From NCBI GenBank assembly GCA_036322855.1, contig AP027924.1, positions 682,001 through 746,000 of the forward strand: a DNA stretch of 64,000 bases. Reading direction: 5' to 3'. Positions within the stretch are counted from its first letter, which is position 1; each line of letters begins with the position of its first letter. Of the stretch, positions 1 through 8,632 are shown piece after piece. The position numbers and the translations under genes are program-made. A model generated the notes under the pieces. That model worked only from the letters and a program-made list of their open reading frames with translations. It had not been told where the DNA came from and ran no database searches. Origin of the DNA: Improbicoccus pseudotrichonymphae (GTDB lineage Bacteria > Bacillota > Clostridia > Oscillospirales > Acutalibacteraceae).

Positions 1-607
1 CGTATTCCCAAGGTTTTTTACGATTTTTCTTAGGAGGCACAATAGGACTAAAATTAAGTATTTGAGCAGTATATCGAGTAAGATCATCTTCATAAGCTCT
101 GTCCATAACTAAAGGTATTAGTTATCAGGTTTATCTACCGTTTCCATAAGAAGTCTTCCATGCGGTGCATCATGACACTGGCCTTCACTTAAAATAAAAT
201 CAACAACTCTTTTTTCATTTGCGCATATCATATGAACTTTTGTAGTTAGCCCGCCTTTAGAGCGTCCTATGGCTTGTTTTCCGTTTTTTTAAAGCCCCAC
301 AAGCGTCTGTGTGTACTTTGACGCTTCTAGAATCCATAAATAAAGCCTCGGGATTAATTTTAAGAACATTTTGTACGTGCAATTCTCTAAATAATTTTTC
401 AATAATACCGACCTCAACCCAACGCCTAAAACGCTTGTATATCACGTGCCAATTTCCAAATTCAGACGGCAGTTTCCTCCATTTACAGCCGTTTTCACAG
501 ATATACAGTAATGCATTTATAAACACCAGATTGTTTACTGCCACATTACCTCTTTGTACATGCAATAAATTTTTAATTTTTTCATATCCTTCTTCTGTTA
601 TTTCCAT
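1..607 (-). pseudogene. IS5-family transposase, frameshifted
   Basis: The first part (607 to 257, 116 aa) is the typical N-terminal half of IS5-type DDE transposases: a helical DNA-binding region with GCKWRKLP and GNWHVIYKRFRRW, followed by the first catalytic Asp in MDSRSVKVHTDA. It stops at 257. The family's continuation (GKQAIGRSKGGLTTKVH) resumes in another frame immediately after a run of seven A on the minus strand near 285-291. A second frame change lies near 120, before the second Asp in VMDRAYEDD. Some IS5 subgroups use programmed frameshifting on A-runs, so the first shift could be functional, but the second suggests decay. The 3' end is outside the window. Confidence 0.75.
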
Positions 608-660
608 CTATTTTATTATAGTATTTTTTGTTTATTTTTTTTTAGTGGGAACAGGCTCTA
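1..660 (-). mobile_element. IS5-type insertion sequence, cut by the window edge
   Basis: Right part of an insertion sequence that continues past base 1. The outer end at 641-660 reads, outward to inward on the minus strand, as a TIR beginning TAGAGCCTGTTCCCACTA. The same motif, slightly varied, ends the two MITEs at 15451 and 26182 and the relic at 890-1613, so all belong to one TIR class with TA at the boundary. The element carries a broken transposase on the minus strand. The other end is outside the window, so full length cannot be given. Confidence 0.75.
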
Positions 661-682
661 GATTGCAAAGAGCCAAAAAGGT

Positions 683-892
683 TAATTCTTTTTAAAACAT
701 CTTAAAGAAATAAATTTCCAGATTATAGAAATTAATCAAGAGATATCAGACGAAATATCAAACAAAGGAATATTAAGTAAAAGAAGTTTAGATGATTGCA
801 GACATATCGCATCGGCAATTGTCTCGAATTGTAACATAACAGTATCTTGGAATTTTAAGCATATATATTTAATATTAAGACAATTTAGTTAG
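683..892 (+). pseudogene. PIN-domain (VapC-like) toxin, C-terminal remnant
   Basis: An open frame from 683 to the TAG at 890-892 encodes a stretch with DDCRHIASAIV followed by VSWNFKHI. That pairing is characteristic of the C-terminal half of PIN-domain ribonucleases of type II toxin-antitoxin systems. No start codon or N-terminal acidic residues are present. The piece is bounded on the left by the IS end at 660 and on the right by the IS relic starting at 890, whose terminal bases supply the stop codon. It is therefore a truncated fragment between two insertions. Assignment rests on the motif only. Confidence 0.5.
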
Positions 893-1613
893 GGCCTATT
901 CACGCGAAATATAATATGGTAGAACATGAAATACGAGAATAACAGTTGGAAAATATAAGAGAATAGAAAATTTGTTTCCAATTTGCATGTTCTTGAAAAT
1001 GGGTGTAAACATCACAGTTTAGGGAAATAACTGACATACGATTTATATGAGTATTAATCGTTGGACTAAAAACGTAACGCCAGAAAAAGTGTTCAAATAC
1101 TTGCAAGGTAATGTAATGATTTCGTTAAAAAGTCGGATATTTTCTCTAGATTCTAGGTACGTAAAAGCTTTAGAAAAGGCAAGCAAACAAACAATCAGCA
1201 AGACAAAGAGAGACCGGAATACAAAAAATTCATATGATTTGCGGAGTAAAAGATCCTGTGATTTTTATGCTCTCGCTTGGTCAAAATGGCGATGCATTTG
1301 GAGAAAAGATGATTTCGAAGAAAAAAGCTAAAAAGAAGAAATATTACTTATGAATAGCATACGAAGAAGACAAAACTCGAAATTTGGCTAAAGATTCGGG
1401 TTTTTAAATTGTTTCACCTAAATAAAATCGTAAAAAACCCTGGTTATGTGATAAAATTTTATACAAAAAACGTAATGAAGTCGAACGGATATTTCGTAGA
1501 TTATTTAGGTTTCGTCGCATTTTTACACGTTATGACAAGCTCGATTTAATGTACATTTCTTTTCTTTATCTTGCCTTTATTTTTGATGTTTTATTTCATG
1601 TGAACAGGCTCTA
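890..1613 (+). mobile_element. Decayed IS5-type element with both ends
   Basis: Left end at 890 (TAGGGCCTATTCACGCGAAA) and right end at 1594-1613 are imperfect inverted repeats of each other, both bounded by TA. The 724-bp length is short for the family, consistent with internal deletions. Its transposase is broken in several places. The ends match the general TIR pattern of the IS at 641-660 and of the MITEs. Confidence 0.7.
1020..1605 (+). pseudogene. IS5-family transposase relic
   Basis: Pieces of an IS5-type transposase appear in order but in changing frames. They are INRWTKN and VFKYLQGNV; the first Asp region as LDSRYVKALEKAS; an IHMICGVKDPVIFML segment one frame over; and a C-terminal part with YKKRNEVERIFRR and FTRYDKLDLMYISFLYLA. 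Several stops and shifts separate them (about 1215, 1350, 1405). The order and motifs leave little doubt about origin. The gene cannot make an active protein. Confidence 0.75.
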
Positions 1614-1831
1614 ATAAACATCACAGTTTATTTTTCAAAATTTCTGCTGCGAGTAAAAGGTGTTCAAGAAATTCTAAATGTCATTGCGAATCGTATGAGC
1701 ATCCATGCCAGGAGATTAGCTCCTTAAAGACGTACAATTCAAACTCTGATTATGCTATTTTTGGCGCTTTGGACGGAAATGACACGCAATTCTCAACATA
1801 GCGGTTCTTCGTGAATTTATAGACAAAATCA
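1614..1831. other. Gene-free stretch between IS relic and mnmG
   Basis: I see no convincing gene. A 16-base string (TAAACATCACAGTTTA) at 1616-1631 repeats one at 1008-1023 inside the IS relic, so part of this stretch may be older transposon debris. Confidence 0.4.
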
Positions 1832-3694
1832 TTATATAACTTTAAATTTTTTAATATGAACACTCAAAACAGCGATGTCAGAAGGGTTGACACCGGAGAT
1901 TTTTGAGGCTTCCAGAATGTTTTCAGGTTTAAATCTTGCTAATTTTTCTCTCGCTTCAAAACTTAAATTTTTTATGTCTGAGTAAACTATGTTTTCGGGT
2001 ATTTTGTTTTTCTTGACTCTTTCCGCTTTTTGTATATCTTGCGTTTGTTTTCTAATATAACCTTCATATTTTATGAGAATTTCAACATTGTTAATAATTT
2101 CCTCGGGAATTTCAGATAGTTCCTTGGATAGTTTTTGATCAATTATTTTGATCTTTTCATAATTTATCTCAGGCCTTTTAAGTAAATCGAATGCGCGAAT
2201 GAATTTCTCTGTTGAAATACCTTCGTAATTGAATGGCTTTATCGAAAAATTTTTAAGTTTTTTGATTACATACTCTTTTTTTTCTAACCTCTCTTTAAAA
2301 TCATGCCAATAATCATCTTTTATTAAACCAATTTTTCTACCAATTGGAGTGAGTCTTTCGTTCGCATTATCAAAACGAAGTAACAATCTATATTCAGAAC
2401 GAGAAGTCATCATTCTGTAAGGGTCGGAAACGCCTTTAAAAATTAAATCATCTATCAAAGTACCTATGTATGAATTTGACCTATCAAGAACAACTGGTTT
2501 TTTATTTAAAACTTTAGCAGCGGCATTTATGCCAGCGATAATACCTTGTGCCGCAGCTTCTTCGTATCCAGATGTACCATTCATCTGCCCGGCACTAAAT
2601 AAACCCGGAAAATCTTTAAATTCCAAACTTCGTTTTAATTGAACAGGATCTATTATGTCATATTCTATAGCGTAAGCGGGTCTCATTAATATGGCTTTTT
2701 CAAAGCCTTTTATACTTCTATAAAATTTGACCTGAACATCTTCTGGTAAACTAGAAGAGGTGCCATGGAGATAAATTTCATCTGTTTGCAAACCACAAGG
2801 TTCAACGAAAATTTGATGTCGTTCTTTTTGGGGGAATCTAACGATTTTATCTTCTATGCTTGGGCAATATCTTGGCCCTACACCCTCAATATTGCCACTG
2901 TACATGGCCGATTTTTGTATATTTTCGGAAATTATCCTTTTAGTCTCCTTGTTAGTCCATGCTATATGGCAAATTGCACTGTTCTTGCCTATATTTTTGT
3001 TCATATTCGTATACGAAAAAGGAGTAATTTTTTCGTCTCCTTCTTGAACTTCCAAACAAGAAAAATCTATACTTGATTTTAAAATTCTGGCAGGCGTGCC
3101 CGTTTTAAAACGTTTCATTTTAACATTGAGTTTTTGTAATGCTTTGCTTAAAAAACTCGCAGGAAATATCCCGTCAGGACCGCTTTTAAAAGATTCGAGG
3201 CCAATATGAATTTTTGCATCCAAGTACGTACCACAGGCTAAAATTAAACATTTCGATTTATAAGTTATTCCAGACCGGGTACAAACTTCCCAGAATTCTT
3301 TTCTTACAGTACTAACAATTTGAGCTTCTCTTAAATAGAGGTTTGGCTGCATTTCAAGAATGTGTTTTGCAATTATTCTATATTTGTCCCTATCAACTTG
3401 AACTCTTAAAGAATGGGTTGCGGCACCTTTTCCGATACCCAAAATTTTGCTGTGTATAAAACATTGATCGGATATCTTGGCCATTTCGCCACCAAGAGCA
3501 TCAACCTCTCTTACTAACGTTCCCTTGGCCATACCACCTACAGACGGGCTGCATGGGCAATTCCCGACCGACGATAAGTTTATTGTAAAAACAGCAGTCC
3601 TGGCTCCAAGTCTAGAAGAAGCCAACGCCGCTTCGATTCCTGCATGGCCTGCGCCTATCACAATAACATCGTAATAATTTTCTAAATTGTTCAT
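1832..3694 (-). CDS. mnmG: tRNA uridine-5-carboxymethylaminomethyl modification enzyme MnmG
   Basis: 620 aa, the normal length for MnmG (GidA). With MnmE it installs the cmnm5 group at U34 of certain tRNAs, using FAD and a folate one-carbon unit. Visible features are an N-terminal Rossmann FAD motif GAGHAG (residues 14-19), the PSVGGMAKG loop (50-58), the GTSGYEEAAAQG segment in the middle, the SRSEYRLLLR signature, and a helical C-terminal domain for MnmE and tRNA contact. ATG start; stop TAA. The gene stands alone: mnmE and rsmG, frequent neighbours in Firmicutes, are not in the window. Downstream is IS debris. Confidence 0.95.
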   Translation of the reverse strand: MNNLENYYDVIVIGAGHAGIEAALASSRLGARTAVFTINLSSVGNCPCSPSVGGMAKGTLVREVDALGGEMAKISDQCFIHSKILGIGKGAATHSLRVQVDRDKYRIIAKHILEMQPNLYLREAQIVSTVRKEFWEVCTRSGITYKSKCLILACGTYLDAKIHIGLESFKSGPDGIFPASFLSKALQKLNVKMKRFKTGTPARILKSSIDFSCLEVQEGDEKITPFSYTNMNKNIGKNSAICHIAWTNKETKRIISENIQKSAMYSGNIEGVGPRYCPSIEDKIVRFPQKERHQIFVEPCGLQTDEIYLHGTSSSLPEDVQVKFYRSIKGFEKAILMRPAYAIEYDIIDPVQLKRSLEFKDFPGLFSAGQMNGTSGYEEAAAQGIIAGINAAAKVLNKKPVVLDRSNSYIGTLIDDLIFKGVSDPYRMMTSRSEYRLLLRFDNANERLTPIGRKIGLIKDDYWHDFKERLEKKEYVIKKLKNFSIKPFNYEGISTEKFIRAFDLLKRPEINYEKIKIIDQKLSKELSEIPEEIINNVEILIKYEGYIRKQTQDIQKAERVKKNKIPENIVYSDIKNLSFEAREKLARFKPENILEASKISGVNPSDIAVLSVHIKKFKVI

Positions 3695-3767
3695 TATCCT
3701 AATTCTAAGGAATTTTAATTTCTTGTAAATATATTTTTAAAAATCTTAAAAAAACAAATCTATAAAA

Positions 3768-3805
3768 TTAAAAATTATTATAGTTTTGTTATTTTTAGAT
3801 ACCGA
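3768..3805. repeat. 37-bp dispersed repeat, copy 1
   Basis: The stretch containing TTATTATAGTTTTGTTATTT and ending in TTTAGATACCGA is nearly identical to one at 34206-34242. Both copies lie beside phage-derived genes (Gp157 here, the terminase block there), so it may be a shared phage or transposon end. Confidence 0.5.
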
Positions 3806-3931
3806 TTACAGAATCACTAAATTCATAAGGCCAAAGACAATGTTTACAATAAAAACTACTCTGTAATCGTAATATCAGATTAAACAATAAAAGCACAAGA
3901 GCTTTTTACAAAAAATGTAAAGAATTTTATT

Positions 3932-4117
3932 TTGAGGCATAAACTAAGTAATATTTTTAATTCATTACTAGAGGATTACGAGAATGAATTAATGAGTCAT
4001 GAAATCTTTGAAGAGGAGCTTAATTTGATTAATTGCGAGTTTGAAGAGAAAGCTGACAATATAGCATGTTATATAAAGAATCTAGAAGCAGAACAATTAG
4101 CAATTAAAAATAATTAA
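3932..4117 (+). pseudogene. Phage Gp157-like protein, shortened remnant
   Basis: 61 aa from a TTG start. The C-terminal half, FEEKADNIACYIKNLEAEQ, matches the conserved helix of siphovirus Gp157-family proteins, small coiled-coil phage proteins usually about 150-170 aa and located in early phage operons beside recombination genes. Only the first third of such a protein is here. A RusA-type resolvase remnant follows at 4309, again as in phage early regions, so both are likely leftovers of one prophage. Confidence 0.5.
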
Positions 4118-4131
4118 ATTAATATTTTATA

Positions 4132-4255
4132 AAATTTATTTCTCTTTCACCCATTTCTTTAGACATTTCTTTAGATTTCTTCCAAACGAGTATTTTTAAA
4201 AATAAATCAAAAAACACCGGAACATACTTTGCGTATGTGAGGATTTTTTAAATTT
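4132..4255. repeat. About 125-bp dispersed repeat, copy 1
   Basis: The block from TTTATTTCTCTTTCACCCAT through the hairpin-like CATACTTTGCGTATG to the T-run near 4250 recurs almost exactly at 41734-41865. The first bases equal the outer arm of the palindromic element found next to leader-family genes. The copy here runs directly into the RusA remnant. Confidence 0.6.
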
Positions 4256-4308
4256 TGAATTTTAGAAAAGACGACGTTTGGAAAGAAGTCCGTCAAAAGA
4301 GAACAATC

Positions 4309-4506
4309 ATGTTAATTAAATTTACTATCGCGGGAAATCCCCAAGGCAAAGCCAGACCAAGATTTAAAAAGATAAATGACAAAGTTTTAGCCTTTACACC
4401 AACCAAAACAAGAGGTTATGAAACTAGACCCGTTCTAAAACTGAATTATTTTTTGCAAATTTCGTCGTCAACAATACCATACTCGAAACTGCTCACGTAT
4501 CGGTAA
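4309..4506 (+). pseudogene. RusA-type Holliday junction resolvase, N-terminal remnant
   Basis: From ATG 4309 the protein begins with IKFTIAGNPQGKARPRF and continues to AFTPTKTRGYE, the N-terminal signature of RusA resolvases, which cut Holliday junctions in phage recombination. Similarity stops near base 4422, where an inverted-repeat element (4429-4500) begins and supplies the rest of the frame to the stop at 4506. The catalytic aspartates of the later part are lost, so this is a relic. Its end overlaps the convergent leader-family gene. Confidence 0.65.
4424..4500. repeat. MITE-like element B, single arm
   Basis: The segment CTAGACCCGTTCTAAAACTG through GCAAATTTCGTCGTCAACAA to GAAACTGCTCAC is one arm of the inverted-repeat element seen whole at 26003-26130, 41891-42040 and 54019-54162. 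Here it interrupts the RusA remnant and holds the last codons and TGA stop of the leader-family gene on the minus strand. Confidence 0.6.
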
Positions 4507-5713
4507 GTTGTTTAATAACCAGTTTCGCCAATTTTTCCGGCACAAGGACATCTCCGCGTGCATTTTCTTTAATATTTGAACATAAATAAAAATTTGTCAA
4601 ACGAAAATCGGATTCGCAATTACTCAATAATTCACACAATTTTTTTCTGAAGGAATCTTTAGTTAAATTAAGAACATATTCTTGGCATGTTGCGACATCA
4701 TAAACAAATTGAGAATATTCATCCATTTTTCTCACTTCTGTTTTAATTTTTGATGCTACACCTGTAATTTTATCATGGAAATTGTGTCCCTTCGCTGCAC
4801 CACTACCACAAAGACGTTCTTGGGCGTTAATTAAAATATTTGAAGGATGCTCAAAATTTTCGTCCAAACTACTAAAAAACGTAATGTTTTCGTCTTTTTC
4901 ACTTTTGCGAACCACTATCTTCTTTCCTAAGTTAAAAGCAAAAGTTTTAGTATTTCCAAAAGTAAAAGGGCTTAATTCAAAAGAATCGTATTCCCCATTA
5001 TCTTTATTTTTAGTTCCATAAAGCCACAAACTAACCGCAGTGGCAAGAAGTAAAATAATATCTAAACTATTTCTTATTAAACCTGAATTATTATTTTTTT
5101 TGCTTTTGATGTCTTTTACTTCTTCTTTATCTTCTTTATCTTCTTTATCTTCTTTATCTTCTTTATCTTCTTTATCTTCTTTATCTTCTTTTACTTCTTT
5201 ATCTTCTTTTACTTCTTTATCTTCTTTTACTTCTTTTACTTCTTTTACTTCTTTTACTTCTTTTACTTCTTTTACTTCTTTTACTTCTTTTACTTCTTTT
5301 ACTTCTTTATCTTCTTTATCTTCTTTATCTTCTTTATCTTCTTTATCTTCTTTATCTTCTTTATCTTCTTTATCTTCTTTTTCTTCTTTTTCTTCTTTTT
5401 CTTCTTTTTCTTCTTTTTCTTCTTTTTCTTCTTCTTTTTCAGACCCATCTGCAGTTGGATTATTATCAATGACCTTATCCGAAACAAATTCCCTATTGTC
5501 CGAATTTGGATTGGCCCCGACAAAAGACTGACAACACATAACAACAGCTAAAATAGAAGATATTATCTTATTATTTTTATTAATCTTCTTGCTATTTTTA
5601 TTTTCACCTATCCCATTGCTTTCTTTTTTCATAGAGAGATCTCCCGAGAGACCTCTCTCTTTCTTTCTCGAATTGAGAGAATTCATGAGAGATTTAATAA
5701 ACTTATTTTTCAT
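4493..5713 (-). CDS. Leader-family membrane protein 1 with KED/KEV repeats
   Basis: 406 aa from ATG 5713; an internal start with its own GGGAG site lies at 5632, in frame. Order of parts: basic leader (MKNKFIKSLMNS), the GA-tract segment, a second Met, an export-signal-like core (IISSILAVVMCCQSFVGA), and a very long charged repeat built from KEE, KED and KEV triplets (coded by 5113-5440). Next come a membrane segment (SLDIILLLATAVSLWLYG) and a C-terminal domain ending in the family motif SDFRLTNFYLC and DVLVPEKLAKL. Function unknown. Topology inference: repeat outside, C-terminus inside. Divergent from the gene at 6245. The stop codon lies in an inverted-repeat element. Confidence 0.8.
   Translation of the reverse strand: MKNKFIKSLMNSLNSRKKERGLSGDLSMKKESNGIGENKNSKKINKNNKIISSILAVVMCCQSFVGANPNSDNREFVSDKVIDNNPTADGSEKEEEKEEKEEKEEKEEKEEKEDKEDKEDKEDKEDKEDKEDKEDKEVKEVKEVKEVKEVKEVKEVKEVKEVKEDKEVKEDKEVKEDKEDKEDKEDKEDKEDKEDKEEVKDIKSKKNNNSGLIRNSLDIILLLATAVSLWLYGTKNKDNGEYDSFELSPFTFGNTKTFAFNLGKKIVVRKSEKDENITFFSSLDENFEHPSNILINAQERLCGSGAAKGHNFHDKITGVASKIKTEVRKMDEYSQFVYDVATCQEYVLNLTKDSFRKKLCELLSNCESDFRLTNFYLCSNIKENARGDVLVPEKLAKLVIKQLTDT
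5113..5440 (-). repeat. 9-bp tandem repeat coding (KE[DEV])n
   Basis: About 36 tandem 9-bp units (forms GAAGATAAA, GAAGTAAAA and GAAGAAAAA on the coding strand), arranged in homogenised blocks of KEE, then KED, then KEV, then mixed, then KED. All units keep the frame. Such an array is expected to change length by slippage or recombination without breaking the gene. Confidence 0.9.
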
Positions 5714-5739
5714 AACCTTTCCTCCTGATTTTAAAATAC

Positions 5740-5793
5740 GAATCAGTAAAAATACTGATAAATTAATTATAGCATTTTGAATTTTGCTGTCAA
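5740..5793 (-). promoter_or_regulatory. Leader-family promoter 1 with 5'UTR hairpin
   Basis: On the minus strand a consensus -35 TTGACA (5793-5788) and -10 TATAAT (5771-5766) are 16 bp apart. Just downstream is an inverted repeat ATCAGT-6 nt-ACTGAT (5742-5759), then GGAGG before ATG 5713. The same arrangement precedes all eight family members. Confidence 0.75.
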
Positions 5794-5799
5794 ACAGAA

Positions 5800-5925
5800 T
5801 TATGCGAAGCATTTCAAATGCGACACTATTTAGCGGCGACTTTGTCTCCGCAGGAGACAACTTAGAGCCGCGATTTCTTTGGGTTTCACCCGTTTCTTAT
5901 AAAAGAAATGGGTACGGAAGAAATA
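5800..5925 (-). repeat. Palindromic repeat element P, copy 1
   Basis: Contains GTCTCC-GCA-GGAGAC (5844-5858) nested inside GCGGC/GCCGC arms, then a second hairpin around CACCC...GGGT near 5888-5915. It is the mirror of the copy at 6040-6160, so the intergenic region is a large inverted repeat between two divergent genes. Confidence 0.7.
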
Positions 5926-6034
5926 AATTTTATAAAATATTTAACAAACACTTAAATATAAAATTTATAGATTGGTATTTTATGTAAAATAATTTTTATA
6001 TTTGGTACTCATTTTTTTAATTAAAAACATTTTA

Positions 6035-6160
6035 TTTTTCTTTCACCCATTTCTTTGGCGCAAAGAGGGTGAAACTCAAAGAAATCGCGGCTCTAAGTTG
6101 TCTCCTGCGGAGACAAAGTTGCCGCTAAATAGTGTCGCATTTAAAATGCTTCGCATAATT
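6035..6160 (+). repeat. Palindromic repeat element P, copy 2
   Basis: TTTCACCCATTTCTTTGGCG hairpin followed by the nested stem GTCTCC-TGC-GGAGAC (6100-6114) and GTGTCGCATTTAAAATGC, ending just before the promoter of the gene at 6245. Inverse orientation to copy 1. Confidence 0.7.
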
Positions 6161-6164
6161 CTGT

Positions 6165-6212
6165 TTGACAGCAAAATTCAAAATACTATAATTAATTTAT
6201 CAGTGTTTTTGC
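6165..6212 (+). promoter_or_regulatory. Leader-family promoter 2
   Basis: TTGACA at 6165-6170 and TATAAT at 6187-6192, 16 bp apart, then an imperfect ATCAGT/CCGAT hairpin and GGAGGA before ATG 6245. Confidence 0.75.
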
Positions 6213-6244
6213 CGATTCATATTTTAAGTTCTGGAGGAAATTTT

Positions 6245-7264
6245 ATGAAAAATAAGTTTATTAAATCTCTCATGAATTCTCTCAATTCGAGAAAGAAAGA
6301 GAGAGGTCTCTCGGGAGATCTCTCTATGAAAAAAGAAAGCAATGGAATAGGTGAAAATAAAAATAGCAAGAAGATTAGTAAAAATAATAAGATAATATCT
6401 TCTATTTTGGCTGTTATTATGTGTTGTCAGCCGCTTGTTATGGGGGTGGTTGATGGGGGGGACATGGTTCAAACCATAGGTAAAAAAATAATGCGAGACG
6501 GTGTTGCCGAGCCAATGAATAGCGATAATGCGGACGACGACGATGACGACGACATCGAGAACAACATTGAGAATGGTGACGGTGATCACAATAGTATTCC
6601 AAAAGAAAATCAAAATCGTACCGGAGGGTTATTAGTTAAGTTTGGTTCTATTTTTGGTTTTGGTTCTGTTTTTGGTATCTTAAGTACTTTGCTTGTTAAT
6701 AATCTTTTAGTTCGAAAACGAAAGAGAAATAGAATAGAAAAAGGTTCTATTACCATTAACGAGAAAGAATATCTGACTTGCAATATCGGGAAATTAGTAG
6801 TCAAGGGCGATGACTACATTCATAATTTAACACTTGAAAATTTATATGGAGAAACTATGCATTTTTTTGCAGATAAAATAACGACAGTGCGTGATGAGAA
6901 TGCGAATTTTTTATTTTTTAACAAAGACGAAATAAAAGAAGATGTACTAAATAAAATTTGGGGAAAAGCAGAAGAAATGGGTATATATTCTATATTGGTT
7001 TGCAAAATGATTATTAAGGGCAAGTTTGATACCGAGGATTTTCTATTAAAGTCGAAATTTTTCAATGAGTTTTCGATTTTTTACTTTTGTCTGATGAAAG
7101 AAAATTTTGATTTTCGTTTAGTTAATGTTAAACTTAGAGTATTTATTGAGAGCAGAAACGAACATTTTGACGTGTTGGTACCCGAGGAGGTAATAAAATG
7201 CTTAAAAGACAGTGGTGCGGAAAAATTGATCAAAATAGGAGAATTACCAATAGAAAATACTTAG
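6245..7264 (+). CDS. Leader-family membrane protein 2
   Basis: 339 aa from ATG 6245, which follows GGAGG; a second in-frame ATG at 6326 has its own GGGAG site 8 nt upstream. The leader is nearly identical to that of protein 1, with a hydrophobic export core (IISSILAVIMCC). A linker rich in Asp (six DDD-type codons near 6530) is followed by a membrane segment (about 6640-6710) closed by a strongly basic RKRKRNR, suggesting that the C-terminal part is cytoplasmic. The C-terminal domain begins with a KEYLTCNIGKLVV motif, also found in the gene at 50180 and in the remnant at 23.2 kb. It ends with the shared FDFRLVNVKLRV and FDVLVPEEVIKCL. No known catalytic motif. Function unknown. Confidence 0.8.
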   Translation: MKNKFIKSLMNSLNSRKKERGLSGDLSMKKESNGIGENKNSKKISKNNKIISSILAVIMCCQPLVMGVVDGGDMVQTIGKKIMRDGVAEPMNSDNADDDDDDDIENNIENGDGDHNSIPKENQNRTGGLLVKFGSIFGFGSVFGILSTLLVNNLLVRKRKRNRIEKGSITINEKEYLTCNIGKLVVKGDDYIHNLTLENLYGETMHFFADKITTVRDENANFLFFNKDEIKEDVLNKIWGKAEEMGIYSILVCKMIIKGKFDTEDFLLKSKFFNEFSIFYFCLMKENFDFRLVNVKLRVFIESRNEHFDVLVPEEVIKCLKDSGAEKLIKIGELPIENT

Positions 7265-7457
7265 TAACACATTGTGAGAATAATTTTTAGGTATACACAC
7301 AATAATAAGTTGTGTGCGTAAGGTTGATTGCTTATATTTTTTTATCAAGAGATGATCATATATCTCAAAAATTCAAGATGTTATAAAAAAATATGGCACA
7401 AGAACTAAGCATCGCTTTGAAGTCAAAATAAATGATAAAAATTTTCAAAGCAAGTAT

Positions 7458-8519
7458 ATGTTTTTGAAAAAAGCAGAAATTGATTTAAATGTTGACTATG
7501 GCGCAAGTGTTTGTTTTCTTGAATTTAGACATAAAATTAATCTAACTGATGGAATTAAAATCAATGAAGAAGTTGAAAATGCGCAAATAGGTTCTAAAAT
7601 AGAGGTAAGCGCCGGGTATGAAATAGGAAACAATGACTATTATTTAGTAAAAGTTTTCGTAGGTTATATATTTTTAGTTGAAATGGAAATAGAAGGAAAT
7701 AATACTCAAAAATTAATAATAAATTCGATGGACGCCAAGATGCTTTTAATGGCAAACAAAAAAACGGAGCTTAAAAAAAACAAAAAAACCTATTCAGATA
7801 TAGTAAAAAATACTTTAAACAATTATTTGTCAAAGTTAAGTATAGATAGTATAAAAATCTCTGCTGACATAACAATAGATCAGTGTATTTGTCAAAGAAA
7901 TGAAAGCGATTACGATTTTTTATGCAGAATCGCAGATTTAACCGGATGCTTATTTTATATCTCGAAAGGTAAGGTTTTTTTTACAAATATCGAATATAGA
8001 AAATCTATTAAAATGGCAATAAATCCGGATGTGTATGTACAAAGAATTAATTTTAAATCAAATATCTTGGGTATACCAAAAAGTTTTCTTGTAAATAAAA
8101 TCGATGAAAAAGATTATAACGTCCTGGAAAACGTCGAAGTAAGTAAGTTTGAGAACATAGGTACGGGTAAAACAGCCACAGAACATTCAAATAACATCTC
8201 TTCTGCTGATAAATTTACAATACTTAATAATACAATCAAATCACATGAAGATGCACAAAAAATAGCAACTGCGAAATTAACAAAAAAAAATTTAAATTTT
8301 GTAAATTGCGAAATAGAAACAATCCTCCTGCCGGATGCCGAATTAGGTACCGGAATGAAAATTGAAAATTTTGGAAATCCTTTTGACAACACATATATAC
8401 TAACGAGCATAAAACACATAGCAGACGTCAACAATGCCAAAACAATTTTAGGCTTATCAGCATCGTGTTATGATTTAAAATCAAACAATCCTACAAGTAG
8501 CCTAGGAAGCATATTATAA
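7458..8519 (+). CDS. Phage tail protein, gpD/VgrG-like hub (late control protein D)
   Basis: 353 aa from ATG 7458. The reading frame is open from 7356, and residues encoded upstream (KKYGTRTKHRFEVKIND) look like the family's N-terminus, so the gene probably lost its proper start. The protein resembles the Phage_GPD family: baseplate hub proteins that sit between tail tube and spike in myoviruses and related contractile systems. Supporting features are the IDLNVDYGASVCFLEF strand, the ICQRNESDYDFLCRIADLTGCLFY segment, and the late part with DAELGTGMKIENFG. No other tail gene is adjacent. It sits between two leader-family genes, so it is either a prophage leftover or a retained single gene. Confidence 0.7.
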   Translation: MFLKKAEIDLNVDYGASVCFLEFRHKINLTDGIKINEEVENAQIGSKIEVSAGYEIGNNDYYLVKVFVGYIFLVEMEIEGNNTQKLIINSMDAKMLLMANKKTELKKNKKTYSDIVKNTLNNYLSKLSIDSIKISADITIDQCICQRNESDYDFLCRIADLTGCLFYISKGKVFFTNIEYRKSIKMAINPDVYVQRINFKSNILGIPKSFLVNKIDEKDYNVLENVEVSKFENIGTGKTATEHSNNISSADKFTILNNTIKSHEDAQKIATAKLTKKNLNFVNCEIETILLPDAELGTGMKIENFGNPFDNTYILTSIKHIADVNNAKTILGLSASCYDLKSNNPTSSLGSIL

Positions 8520-8632
8520 CATATATTTGGCATTTGATTTGCAAAGCGCACATGAAAATAGGTACTTATTCTTCCACTATTACACGATTTGCAGTGACAT
8601 TTAAACTTCTTAAACACCATTTTACTATATAT

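Noticed and set aside
1614..1831. Recombinase C-terminal fragment (LREFIDKII-like peptide near 1805-1832)
   Set aside because: Too short and broken by stops; one short match is not enough.
5113..5440. CRISPR-like regular repeat
   Set aside because: Units are 9 bp, directly adjacent, no spacers, and in frame within a coding gene.
5040..5531. Plus-strand ORF rich in Phe-Thr-Ser repeats
   Set aside because: Antisense shadow of the KED/KEV array; no ribosome site and composition dictated by the other strand.
5299..5544. Second minus-strand frame rich in Lys-Lys and Ile-Lys-Lys repeats
   Set aside because: Alternative frame of the same 9-bp repeat; the leader and C-terminal domain are in the other frame.
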